The translations under genes and the position numbers were made by a program. DNA of 36,429 nucleotides, from NCBI GenBank assembly GCA_030625775.1, contig DAOUQC010000052.1, positions 1 through 36,429 on the forward strand, given 5' to 3'. The DNA comes from Verrucomicrobiota bacterium (GTDB lineage Bacteria > Verrucomicrobiota > Verrucomicrobiia > Verrucomicrobiales > DEV007). This document shows, one piece after another, positions 7,867 through 15,956 of this stretch. The first letter of the stretch is position 1. Each line of letters opens with the position of its first letter. Under the pieces are notes generated by a model, which was not told where the DNA came from, made no database searches, and worked only from the letters and a program-made list of their open reading frames with translations.

Positions 7867-8772
7867 CTATTTTTTCTTTGTATCAGATCCCAAAGCCCCT
7901 TTTACCTCCTCTTCCTCGACCTCGTCTTCCGGCGGTGGAGGTAGAACCGTGACCGGATTTTTGTGGAACACAGCGATTATTATTTTACCCCCTTCGACAA
8001 AACTCTTTTTTTCCTCTGCTTTAATCGGGTCATCCCCTTTCACTGTCTCCCAGCTCACTTCCCGGGTTTTAAGCCATCTCGAATACTTTTTAAGAAATTC
8101 AGGCCAACGCATCAGTTCGCCGAGGGGCTGTTTCACAAGCTCGATCATTCCACCCAATTCTGCAGGCACGCTCAAAACAGCTCCCTCCGGCACAACACAG
8201 TGCACCTTGTCTCCAATCACTGCTATGATTGCCGAGCCATCGTAAAAGCTTCGATTTTTCAGCTGAATCGGCTTTTGCACTTCTTTGCTTAACCGCCGCC
8301 TGGCATCCTTCATTTTTTGAATGGCTTCAGCCGAATTACGCCTCTTTTCAATTTCCTCCTCTGTGACTCGGCCAATAATTTTGATTTTTGGAATCACCCC
8401 TTCTCTGATCTCTCCCTCTTTGAGAGGCTCCTTGGTCGAAGCCGGCATCACTGCAGGACTGGTTACAGGAGACTTCACCACCGCCGGGCTTACCACTGGG
8501 TCTGGTATTTTTTTTAAATCAGCTAATCCTGCCTTTTGTTCATCAGCCGAAATCTGACCATCCCCGTTTTTGTCCAGCTTTTTCAAAAAAGTGACCGCAT
8601 GCTCTTTTTCAGCTCCAAACAACATGCCATCGCTGTTTGTATCAAATTTTTTCTGGAGCAGACTTTTGAAAGAATTTGCGTCCTGCCCTTGGGCATCCGG
8701 CACTGCTGATATACTGTAAAAAACCACAGCAGCCAGCACTGCCCCCATCGTATTTTCAAAGCTCTTCTTCAT
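7867..8772 (-). CDS. secreted EF-hand protein, module 1
   Basis: A 301-residue protein with a Sec signal peptide (cleavage near 'DAQGQ', about residue 30). Two EF-hand calcium loops follow: DTNSDGMLFGAE near residue 45 and DKNGDGQISADE near residue 69, both with Asp at 1 and Glu at 12. The middle is Pro/Val-rich. The C-terminal half has a domain of unknown function shared with the protein at 14847-15863 ('VVPE.AV', 'REVSWETVKGDDPI', 'GGKIIIAVFHKNP'). It ends in an acidic and then Lys-rich tail. It is the first gene of module 1, and its position upstream of secreted and pseudopilin-like genes suggests an extracytoplasmic calcium-binding partner. EF-hand binding is expected from the loops; the rest is unrecognised. 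Confidence 0.75.
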   Translation of the reverse strand: MKKSFENTMGAVLAAVVFYSISAVPDAQGQDANSFKSLLQKKFDTNSDGMLFGAEKEHAVTFLKKLDKNGDGQISADEQKAGLADLKKIPDPVVSPAVVKSPVTSPAVMPASTKEPLKEGEIREGVIPKIKIIGRVTEEEIEKRRNSAEAIQKMKDARRRLSKEVQKPIQLKNRSFYDGSAIIAVIGDKVHCVVPEGAVLSVPAELGGMIELVKQPLGELMRWPEFLKKYSRWLKTREVSWETVKGDDPIKAEEKKSFVEGGKIIIAVFHKNPVTVLPPPPEDEVEEEEVKGALGSDTKKK

Positions 8773-9035
8773 CGTATTTTCACCAACTCCTTACCGTTCA
8801 TTCGAGGCTTACCTCCAAATCTAAAATAATATCCTCCTCCTGAGGGTATTAGGCCAAACCCAAAAAAACTTTTCAAGCCCTTTCTCCGATTTTTAAGGCT
8901 TACAAACAAACCCACAATTGCCACTGCCATCTCATTATTCCGGCTATTTCCGCTGGACTCAACTGCAATAACCTACGAACGATCCATTGATTCATTAGCT
9001 GCAATCCCAGACTAAACCCCACCCCCGTCCCAATT

Positions 9036-10265
9036 ATGAAAACCCTCTGCTTATTGAGTGTCCTGTGCCTTGCCCTGTTCACAGCCCCATCCCAAACCCA
9101 TGCACAAAAGGCTGCCGAAGCTAAACCTGCCCTGCTGCTGCAAGCTGCCGACTTCCCCTCCATACAAGCTGCCCTGGATGCCTTGCCCCCTTCCGGAGGC
9201 ATGGTCAAACTGGCGCCGGGAACCGTTGAGATCAGTGAGCCTCTCATTATTAAAACTGCAGAAACCCGCATTGAAGGATCCGGTGCCTCCACTCATATCA
9301 AAAATCTCAATACGGAGGGTAAACCAGCCTTACTCATCCAACCGACAACCCGGGCTAGTAATAAAAAAGCCCGCTTATGGCGAGTTCAGCTCGGCAACTT
9401 CCGCATCAGCGGCAATGAAAAAAGCGGGGATGGCATTCATGCGGAAGCCATTCAGGAAATTTTTATTCAAGGCCTTTCAGTTGATCACAACGGCGGTCAC
9501 GGTATTTCATTGATCGACTGTTTTGAAGATCCCCGGGTATCGGATTCAATTTTAACCTACAATAAAAAAGCAGGTATATTCATCGACGGCTGCCACGATA
9601 TCGTGGTAAATGCCAATCACTTCGAGGAGAATCAAGATGCCCTGGTCTGTGTCGACGGTTACAATCTTTGCATGAACGGTAATAACATCGACGATCACCT
9701 CGGCAATGGAGTTGTCATTGAAAACACCTATGGCTCGGTAGTTTCTGGTAATATGATCGAAGAGTGCAACGGCACGGCTATCATTCTGGATCGAGATTGT
9801 TACGGCATCACCATTTCTTCCAACGTCATCACCCACCATTTAAAAGGCGGCATCGACCTGCGTGACGCCAACGGTTGCTCGATTTCAGCCAACAGTTTTG
9901 TCCTGACCCATGACTTCGCCGTCAAACTCAGTGGCAAAAGCGGGCGTATCACCCTGACTGGAAACAATTTCACCAATACCTACATCGGTGCAGGCAAAGA
10001 CAAACGTCCAACCGATGCCAAAACACCGATGGGAATTGATATCGGAACTGGAATCGTATTGGAAGGTAGCAAACATGTCACTATCTCCGGAAACAGTTTC
10101 AATGGGCTGGCTGCGGGTGCCGTGAAAGGCTCAGACAAATGCCATGCCATCCTGATCAGCAATAATATCATCACCGATCTCAATCGTCGCAGCGACCCGC
10201 CCGCTAAGGCAATCGACCTCGGTGATGCGACAAACACCCTGGTCAAAGACAATCTGATCGACTAA
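9036..10265 (+). CDS. secreted right-handed beta-helix protein (pectate lyase-like fold)
   Basis: A 409-residue protein with a clear Sec signal peptide (cleavage near 'THAQKA', residue 24). It opens with 'FPSIQAALDALPPSGGMVKLAPGTVEIS', the usual start of pectate-lyase-superfamily beta-helices. From about residue 110 to 400 there are repeated PbH1-like rungs of the type 'GI.I..C..I.VNAN.F..N', 'GVVIENTYGSVVSGN', 'GIDLRDANGCSISAN' with Asn ladders. Such proteins act on polysaccharides (lyases, hydrolases, epimerases), but no diagnostic catalytic set was identified, so substrate and activity are open. It is the only rightward gene between the two leftward pseudopilin modules, 9 bases tail-to-tail from the long PilX-like gene and 263 bp head-to-head from the EF-hand gene. 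Confidence 0.78.
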   Translation: MKTLCLLSVLCLALFTAPSQTHAQKAAEAKPALLLQAADFPSIQAALDALPPSGGMVKLAPGTVEISEPLIIKTAETRIEGSGASTHIKNLNTEGKPALLIQPTTRASNKKARLWRVQLGNFRISGNEKSGDGIHAEAIQEIFIQGLSVDHNGGHGISLIDCFEDPRVSDSILTYNKKAGIFIDGCHDIVVNANHFEENQDALVCVDGYNLCMNGNNIDDHLGNGVVIENTYGSVVSGNMIEECNGTAIILDRDCYGITISSNVITHHLKGGIDLRDANGCSISANSFVLTHDFAVKLSGKSGRITLTGNNFTNTYIGAGKDKRPTDAKTPMGIDIGTGIVLEGSKHVTISGNSFNGLAAGAVKGSDKCHAILISNNIITDLNRRSDPPAKAIDLGDATNTLVKDNLID

Positions 10266-10274
10266 GGCTGTTCT

Positions 10275-12392
10275 TCAACCGCCGCCACCCGGATTGCTCG
10301 GATCACTTCCACCCGGGTCATTGCCGTGGCCATTGTTGCCGTCGTCACCGTTACCGTTGCCGTGAATTTCCTCGACCATCACCAACCAGGTCATCCTGTT
10401 AATCGGAGGCAACTGGGCTGGACTGACAATCTGACTCAGGTCGGCACTGATCTTCGACGCCGCAATAGTATCCCCTGCCTGCCCCAATGTATCCACCCCG
10501 CCTCGCAGATCCAATAGATTTACATCAGTCCCATCGTCTGCACGTATGCTGGTCAATTGTCCTGACACTGTGATACTGTCAAGAGCTCCCTTCACGGTTC
10601 CAAAATGTTTAAATGCAGCGTAAACCGAAACGGGTGGATAATAAGCTCCACCCGGAAGCCCTGCATTTGAAGGAGCGCTTGTCGAAACTTGATTGAAATT
10701 CTCAGCAAAAAATACCTTGTAATCCGTCACAATCGACAAGCCTTTGGTGAAGAAAGTTAAATTTTCTGACTGCCTGAAGACAATTGACATAGCAGTGCTG
10801 TCGTAGGCAGACAGACTTGGCAACTTTACAGAGACATCGGCCGATGTGTCTGCGGAAATAGACAGCGAATTATTAAGCTGCCTATCCTGAATATTAAGCC
10901 CGAGATCATCCAGGTATTGAACCATCTCATCCAGATTTATCACCAAAGCGGGTTGTCCGGTTGAACCCAGATTCTCCCAGTAAAAAGGGAGCGATTGGGG
11001 CGCATTGGCTGGAACATCCCCATCGAAATTAATCCACCGGCCATCACCTTCGTAATAATTTTTCACCAACGTGCCCGCTCCCTGCGCACAGGTAAAGCGT
11101 ATAGCAACAGGTTTGTCACCCTCCTGCTTGGTGATTTCCAGCTTCATCTTACATTGCAACGCTCCCATGGCATACTCATACCAACCGGTGTCAGAAAGAG
11201 TATTGGTTCTCGCTACCGCTCCGCTGGCACGAATGAATTGATCCCCCTGACTGAGAGGAAGAATCGATACCCGGCCGGAATCACTGGCAACCGAGGCTCC
11301 GTAAAAATCGGAACCCGATGAAGCCCAACGCGACTCACGCACCCCCAGGCGGTCAAAACCTTCGGCAATAGATACCCCGCCCCCCACAGAACCACCGCCA
11401 TTCAACTTGATAGATTTTTTGGCTGAGACCCTTGATGACGCACCCAGCAAATTGAGGTTTTGTGCATCCACTTCCCCTGCAAAAATACCCCCTGTTATCG
11501 TTGTGTTTTGCCAACTGTCTCCATTTGCCATCACCCCTACTTTCATCTTTCCGGCTGCAGACAAGGCCATCTGCTCAGGCACTTCATAGATCGATAAAAT
11601 ATAATTCTTTTTTACCACCGGCATGGCATTCGGCCCCGTGCCGCCACCACCAAAGGTAAGTGAAAAAGCCCACCAGTTCCGCTTGGCGACAAACCTTCCG
11701 TCCTGCGCAGTCAAACCAAAACGAATATCAGGATAATCAATGATGTTATAAAGCGGCCAACCCTGTGCTGGATGGGCTGATGCCCCCAAGCCGGAGGTGG
11801 AAACGTGGTATTTTTTATTCAGAGAAATAATAGGATAATTTTTATCATTCGCATAGCTGCCCGAATAGCTCAGCGCCGGAGGCAAATTGCTCCCCACCAA
11901 TAAATTATTCAGCAATCCATTATTTGCCCTGTTTCCCGGCCCGATCAGAGTGCCGTCGCCATCAATCACACTCACGATCTGGCCAGAGGAGGTTAAATTC
12001 ATATCTCCCGTATTGGCATTGATGATTCCTGAAATTCCAAAACCATCCACAACCGACGTGTTCAAAGCTCCTCCAGCGTTAGCCAAAGTGATTGCATCTG
12101 TAAAAATTTGATCCCAGGAATACTGGGCAGGGCTGCTCGCCGAATTTGGCATCATCGCCCCAATAGCTTTGTTAGGAACGATGTAGACCAAGGCCCGCAG
12201 CAAAGCGTCCTCTTTCTGGCGGTAATCAACCTTTACCTGATTTTTTACCTGCACTTCGTGGGAACGCATCCCCCTGCGAAATACAAACATCAAACTGAAC
12301 AGAGCCGAAACCCCGAGCACAGCAACCATCGCGAGTGCGGCATAACCCTGGTTACGCTTCCTGAAAAATAATCGTCTGCCTTGTGCTTTCAT
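10275..12392 (-). CDS. long PilX/GspK-like pseudopilin, module 2 (Verru_Chthon cassette A-like)
   Basis: The start at 12392 (705 residues) is preferred over an in-frame codon at 12455 because 'MKAQGRRLFFRKRNQGYAALAM' then aligns with the first residues of the module 1 paralogue; the longer form would overlap the preceding gene by 38 bases. The N-terminus is Gly, then a 'YAALAMVAVLGVSALF' helix without Glu at +5, as in GspK/PilX. The body aligns throughout with the protein at 2718-4844 but with many substitutions and indels. Unlike that copy it carries an extra Gly/Asn/Asp-rich tail of about 30 residues. A 25-base gap replaces the ATGA overlap seen in module 1. No enzymatic motif was seen. Confidence 0.72.
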   Translation of the reverse strand: MKAQGRRLFFRKRNQGYAALAMVAVLGVSALFSLMFVFRRGMRSHEVQVKNQVKVDYRQKEDALLRALVYIVPNKAIGAMMPNSASSPAQYSWDQIFTDAITLANAGGALNTSVVDGFGISGIINANTGDMNLTSSGQIVSVIDGDGTLIGPGNRANNGLLNNLLVGSNLPPALSYSGSYANDKNYPIISLNKKYHVSTSGLGASAHPAQGWPLYNIIDYPDIRFGLTAQDGRFVAKRNWWAFSLTFGGGGTGPNAMPVVKKNYILSIYEVPEQMALSAAGKMKVGVMANGDSWQNTTITGGIFAGEVDAQNLNLLGASSRVSAKKSIKLNGGGSVGGGVSIAEGFDRLGVRESRWASSGSDFYGASVASDSGRVSILPLSQGDQFIRASGAVARTNTLSDTGWYEYAMGALQCKMKLEITKQEGDKPVAIRFTCAQGAGTLVKNYYEGDGRWINFDGDVPANAPQSLPFYWENLGSTGQPALVINLDEMVQYLDDLGLNIQDRQLNNSLSISADTSADVSVKLPSLSAYDSTAMSIVFRQSENLTFFTKGLSIVTDYKVFFAENFNQVSTSAPSNAGLPGGAYYPPVSVYAAFKHFGTVKGALDSITVSGQLTSIRADDGTDVNLLDLRGGVDTLGQAGDTIAASKISADLSQIVSPAQLPPINRMTWLVMVEEIHGNGNGDDGNNGHGNDPGGSDPSNPGGGG

Positions 12393-12417
12393 TTGCTTGA
12401 TTTTCCAATTATTAATT

Positions 12418-13005
12418 TTATTCCCCTGTTCCTCCGTAGGTAACCTGTTCACCATGCGGCCCGGTCATGGTTACCAGCAATATTCCGGTATCATCAGCAA
12501 AAGTCACAGCCGTCGGCTGTTGGGTGATCGTCCAATTCGGCGTTCCCGACCACGAACCATCATAATTGTAAAAATTCAGCTTGGTTACACCGCTGACTGT
12601 TTCAAAAGCTACGATTCCCTCATCAAAAGTGCCATTCGGATTGCGAAAACGCAGCCGCACTGCAGTGCCCCCTGTATTGACCTCCCCCGTATTCGCCTTG
12701 GCACTGCTGGTCGAACTATAGATCCGGTAGGAATCCGCTTTGCCAAAAATCCCCGTCAGCATGTTATTCACCTGGGGCGCATCATCGCGTAAAAATGAAT
12801 AGGAACTCAAGACTCGCATGAAAGTCACATGCGATTGCAACATCATCATCAAAGCGGCTGCCAATACCATCAGCATTGCCAATACCATTGTCATTTCCAC
12901 CAGAGTGAATCCTTGCTGTGTCCGACTCATCCCGACAGCCCCCCACTTTCTGCGACGCGCATCCGTCGCTCGCACTAGTCCATCTCTGTATTTGAACAAC
13001 TTCAT
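12418..13005 (-). CDS. PilW/GspJ-like pseudopilin, module 2
   Basis: A 195-residue near-twin of the protein at 4841-5428. After a ~32-residue basic leader it has the prepilin site G|FTLVEM, Glu at +5 and a Met-rich helix, then the same C-terminal domain ('FLRDDAPQVNNMLTGIFGKADS', ending 'EQVTYGGTGE'). About 10 residues of the last 155 differ. The leader regions are more diverged. Its ATG overlaps the stop of the PilV-like gene (13002-13005). An 80-bp stretch (12497-12576) is identical in DNA to 4920-4999 in module 1. Confidence 0.82.
   Translation of the reverse strand: MKLFKYRDGLVRATDARRRKWGAVGMSRTQQGFTLVEMTMVLAMLMVLAAALMMMLQSHVTFMRVLSSYSFLRDDAPQVNNMLTGIFGKADSYRIYSSTSSAKANTGEVNTGGTAVRLRFRNPNGTFDEGIVAFETVSGVTKLNFYNYDGSWSGTPNWTITQQPTAVTFADDTGILLVTMTGPHGEQVTYGGTGE
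12497..12576 (-). repeat. 80-bp exact repeat of 4920-4999
   Basis: These 80 bases are identical, without mismatch, to 4920-4999. Both lie inside the PilW-like genes and are about 7.6 kb apart in the same orientation. The identity includes third codon positions. Confidence 0.85.
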
Positions 13006-13496
13006 CTCACTCGCAGAGTTGTTCTCGATTTAACATAGTCCCTCCCAGATATCTTATAGGTCAGGTACGACTGCAGTTGCCAGGCTTGTGAACCTGTCGG
13101 ATTCGTCGCTGCAGTGCCCGTGCCCCCTGCTGAGGGGAGATTATTAGACGAGGGCATCCGAGTCCGGCGTAGTGAAGCTGTAACCGCTTTGCCCCCTGGC
13201 AAACGACCAACGGTCACAGTTGTGGTGGCTACCGTTGGAAAGGATGGGAAAGAAGACCCTCCTGCCATAAAACCACCAACCCCTTCGAAAGGTAGCCGTT
13301 TCCCCAAAGCCACCTCACGACTCATATAAGAATCTGTCAGCCCCTGCGTCACAGTCCATCGCTGCACACTGGTTACGGTCAATGCCGCTTTCAGCAACAA
13401 AAGACTAACAACCAACATCGCCCCGAATCCGGCAGCCACCTCTATCATCAAGGCTGCCCGGATTCGATTTCTGCGATTATTGCGAAGAACCTTCAT
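13002..13496 (-). CDS. PilV/GspI-like pseudopilin, module 2
   Basis: A 164-residue paralogue of the protein at 5425-5919, nearly the same from 'IEVAAGFGAML' onward but with a different leader. At the expected processing site it reads 'RIRAALMIEV': Ala replaces the Gly at -1 that prepilin peptidases normally need, while Glu at +5 is kept. Cleavage may be inefficient or altered. The gene is followed by the PilW-like gene with a 4-base overlap and preceded by a 103-bp gap after the secreted-protein gene. No Shine-Dalgarno is visible at the ATG. Confidence 0.78.
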   Translation of the reverse strand: MKVLRNNRRNRIRAALMIEVAAGFGAMLVVSLLLLKAALTVTSVQRWTVTQGLTDSYMSREVALGKRLPFEGVGGFMAGGSSFPSFPTVATTTVTVGRLPGGKAVTASLRRTRMPSSNNLPSAGGTGTAATNPTGSQAWQLQSYLTYKISGRDYVKSRTTLRVR

Positions 13497-13599
13497 AGGG
13501 AGAATTAAATAAAAGGCAAATCAATTTCTGCGTGGTGAATACGTAGTAAAAACGCTTCCCCTTATTCATTTTAAAAACCTTAGCTCCAAACTCCGTGTC

Positions 13600-14751
13600 T
13601 CATTTAACCCCAATCTGTCCTTTGACTCTCAGGGTGCGGGTTACAGAAAAGCTGATAACTGCCAGTCTCTCCGTTTCTCCGTTGATGAAGTCCGAAGGCA
13701 AGTCGGCAGCAATAATTTCAAGGGTGTAGGTTCCACTTCCTCCCAGTTCAAAAAATGGCTGCAAATAGGAATCCTTGATCGTAATCCCATCTGCTGAATA
13801 GATCGTTTTGGTATCCTGGGGTTCCACAGCTCCCTCGGTATTCATCATGGAAACAGGAATGATGCCACCCTGAACTCCTTGGGAAGGAGATCCTTTATAA
13901 ATCTGCACATACGTTTTTGAGTCCGGATACACCGAGGTGTAATGAACGTAGATGTTGCGCACTTTGTCATTAAAGGCTTGATTGGAGGCAAAGGTCTCTT
14001 GACCACCTGCATCGGCATCCTGCATAAAAATCCCGGTTCCCACTGGGAAAACCCTTACGATGGCTGAACCCACATTCCAGCGTGCCGAAACCGTCTCATC
14101 CGCGTAAGAACGCATTTCAAATTTTTCCTCGCCATTACGCAAAGTGCTATCACTAAAACCGGATAAAGTGGGGCCGGTATAAGTGAATGTGCTGGCCCCC
14201 GTGAACACCAAAGACTGCATGGTCTGCTGGTTTGCCGGGTCTACGTAATAACCTCCCCCGGTTGCCGGTGTACCCAGATGCAAAAAATTTACCTCGCGGG
14301 CGGCTCTTGGAGCTGCAGGATCCGACAACAAATCCTCACATGTTCCTGTTACCGTAAAGGGTTGGTCGGCACGCGTCCGATAAACAGGACGCTGGACGGT
14401 TTCCCCACTCACTTCATCCGTAACGGAACCAATCCAATCCTTATCTTTAACGTCTACGTCAAAAACCCCTTTAGGCATATATAGTCCGATCACCTTGCTA
14501 TCGACCAGTGTTTTGGTGCCTGCATCCGCACCCTCACCGTCAGCCCACAATTCAAATAAAGCACCTGTTCCTTCAATAGGGGCCGCCACTTGCTGCGATC
14601 CAGTATCACCTAAATTGTACATGAATTGAACTGGCAAACCCGGATCCAGAGGGATCTGACGAATTTCATTAGCAATCTCAGCTCGTACCGCTGACACACT
14701 CATAGCAGCCACTGCCAAAAATCCAGTTATATGCTTTATCTTCATTTTCAT
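13600..14751 (-). CDS. secreted beta-rich protein, module 2
   Basis: A 383-residue exported protein of unknown family with a signal peptide ending near 'SAVRAEI' (residue 25). It aligns with residues ~125-496 of the module 1 protein at 6013-7503: 'FELWADGEG' against 'FELWGNVGG', 'PVYRTRADQ' against 'PLYRTRADI', 'PRAAREVNF' against 'PRAAREVSV', and matching 'DKVRNIYV' and 'YVQIYKG' segments, both ending in 'SFSVT' plus a short tail. It lacks the N-terminal GELxT.QIAYQ segment and the Gly/Asn linkers of that protein. It lies between the EF-hand gene and the pseudopilin genes, the same relative position as in module 1. An extracellular structural or carrier role is inferred from context only. 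Confidence 0.7.
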   Translation of the reverse strand: MKMKIKHITGFLAVAAMSVSAVRAEIANEIRQIPLDPGLPVQFMYNLGDTGSQQVAAPIEGTGALFELWADGEGADAGTKTLVDSKVIGLYMPKGVFDVDVKDKDWIGSVTDEVSGETVQRPVYRTRADQPFTVTGTCEDLLSDPAAPRAAREVNFLHLGTPATGGGYYVDPANQQTMQSLVFTGASTFTYTGPTLSGFSDSTLRNGEEKFEMRSYADETVSARWNVGSAIVRVFPVGTGIFMQDADAGGQETFASNQAFNDKVRNIYVHYTSVYPDSKTYVQIYKGSPSQGVQGGIIPVSMMNTEGAVEPQDTKTIYSADGITIKDSYLQPFFELGGSGTYTLEIIAADLPSDFINGETERLAVISFSVTRTLRVKGQIGVK

Positions 14752-14777
14752 TCTTTCTCTCCGTTTTGATTTAGTGT

Positions 14778-14810
14778 TTGTCTACTCCCTGGTTCTTGTT
14801 AAATTTTTCT
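14778..14810 (-). promoter_or_regulatory. conserved leader element, copy 2
   Basis: Read on the minus strand: AGAAAAATTTAACAAG, then CCAGGGAGTAGACAA, about 27 bases before the ATG at 14751. It corresponds to the elements at 7531-7565 and 16634-16665, although the ATCGAGG core is diverged here. This short gap has no T-tract block. Confidence 0.4.
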
Positions 14811-14846
14811 CTCTGCTTTTATTGTCACGATACCTGCACAGCACCA

Positions 14847-15863
14847 CTACTTAGCTTTTCCTCCACCCCCTCCTGCTGCATCCGAGGCCACTGCCCCACT
14901 AACCACTTCCTCCCCTTCTTCCGCTTTTGGCTCCATAACCGAAATTGGGTTTTTGTTAAAAACCGCCACCACAACTTTGCCCCCCATCGAAAATGCCTTC
15001 TGATCTTTATCAGAGATGGGATCCTCCCCCTTAGCGGTCTGCCAGCTCACCTCTTTTGTTGTCACAAATCTGGCGTGCTTCTTGATAAACAAGGGCCAAA
15101 TCACCAAAGTCCCTTTTGGTTTTGTCGCCACCATTCCTGCCAGTTTGGGAGGTAAACTTATAACTGCCCTCTCTGGCACCACCGTGTGCTCACCTCCAGA
15201 GACCAGAATAGTCGTACCTGCATAATAATCCTTTTTCCCCAAAGCCTTGGCTGGCTTGCTTTCCTTTTTAAGAGCTTTCAACCCCATTTGTTGCTGCTTT
15301 AATTTGTGAGCAGAAGTCTCCTTAGCCAAACGTGCGTCCAACTCTGCCGCAGTGATTCGGTCAGCCCTGGGCGCCACACCTTTCATTTTGGTTGGATCGA
15401 CAAAAACATCACCCTTCATTATGAAACCCGGGTCACCAGGCATCTTGGTGAAGGTCCGCCCCTCTTTGCTGTGGGGCATTTTTTTCATGAACTCGCCCCA
15501 GCTTGCATCCCGCTTAGCCTCATTGCGATTCTCAGGCGTCATTCTTTCCGTCGCAACCCTCTGATCCAAATCAGACATTTTGTTCAACTCGGCAATCGCC
15601 AGATTGCGTTCATCAAGAGAAATTTTCCCGTCCTTGTTTCTATCCTGTCGATTCAAAAAATCGACCGCTTTGCCTTTTTCCAGACCGGTCAAGGAACCGT
15701 CCAAACTTGAATCAAATTTACGTATCAATAATTTTTTAAATGTCCCCTCTCCTCCCGTCGTCCCACTTTCTGCGCCCCCTTGAGCAAAAAGACCTCCCGC
15801 ACTCCCGACAAGACAAACAATCAAAATCAATGCAAGCACCGTGTTTTTCATGTTTTTCTTCAT
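14847..15863 (-). CDS. secreted EF-hand protein, module 2
   Basis: The start at 15863 (338 residues) gives a clean signal peptide 'MKKNMKNTVLALILIVCLVG' and shares the context ATACGATGAAGAA with the paralogue start at 8772; in-frame starts at 15926 and 15935 would add a non-hydrophobic extension. Two EF-hand loops follow: DSSLDGSLTGLE and DRNKDGKISLDE; the first has Ser at position 3. The central part is longer than in the module 1 protein. The C-terminal domain is shared ('VVPERAVIS', 'TKEVSWQTAKGEDPI', 'GGKVVVAVFNKNP'), and it ends in a Gly/Lys tail. It should be exported and bind calcium; no enzymatic motif was found. Confidence 0.73.
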   Translation of the reverse strand: MKKNMKNTVLALILIVCLVGSAGGLFAQGGAESGTTGGEGTFKKLLIRKFDSSLDGSLTGLEKGKAVDFLNRQDRNKDGKISLDERNLAIAELNKMSDLDQRVATERMTPENRNEAKRDASWGEFMKKMPHSKEGRTFTKMPGDPGFIMKGDVFVDPTKMKGVAPRADRITAAELDARLAKETSAHKLKQQQMGLKALKKESKPAKALGKKDYYAGTTILVSGGEHTVVPERAVISLPPKLAGMVATKPKGTLVIWPLFIKKHARFVTTKEVSWQTAKGEDPISDKDQKAFSMGGKVVVAVFNKNPISVMEPKAEEGEEVVSGAVASDAAGGGGGKAK

Positions 15864-15956
15864 CGTATTTGCAGAATCCAGCCGATGTGAATCGACTGGA
15901 TTTTTGAAAGTGCGGAAGTTTTTCATAATAACCAATCAGTTATACGATTGTTTATA

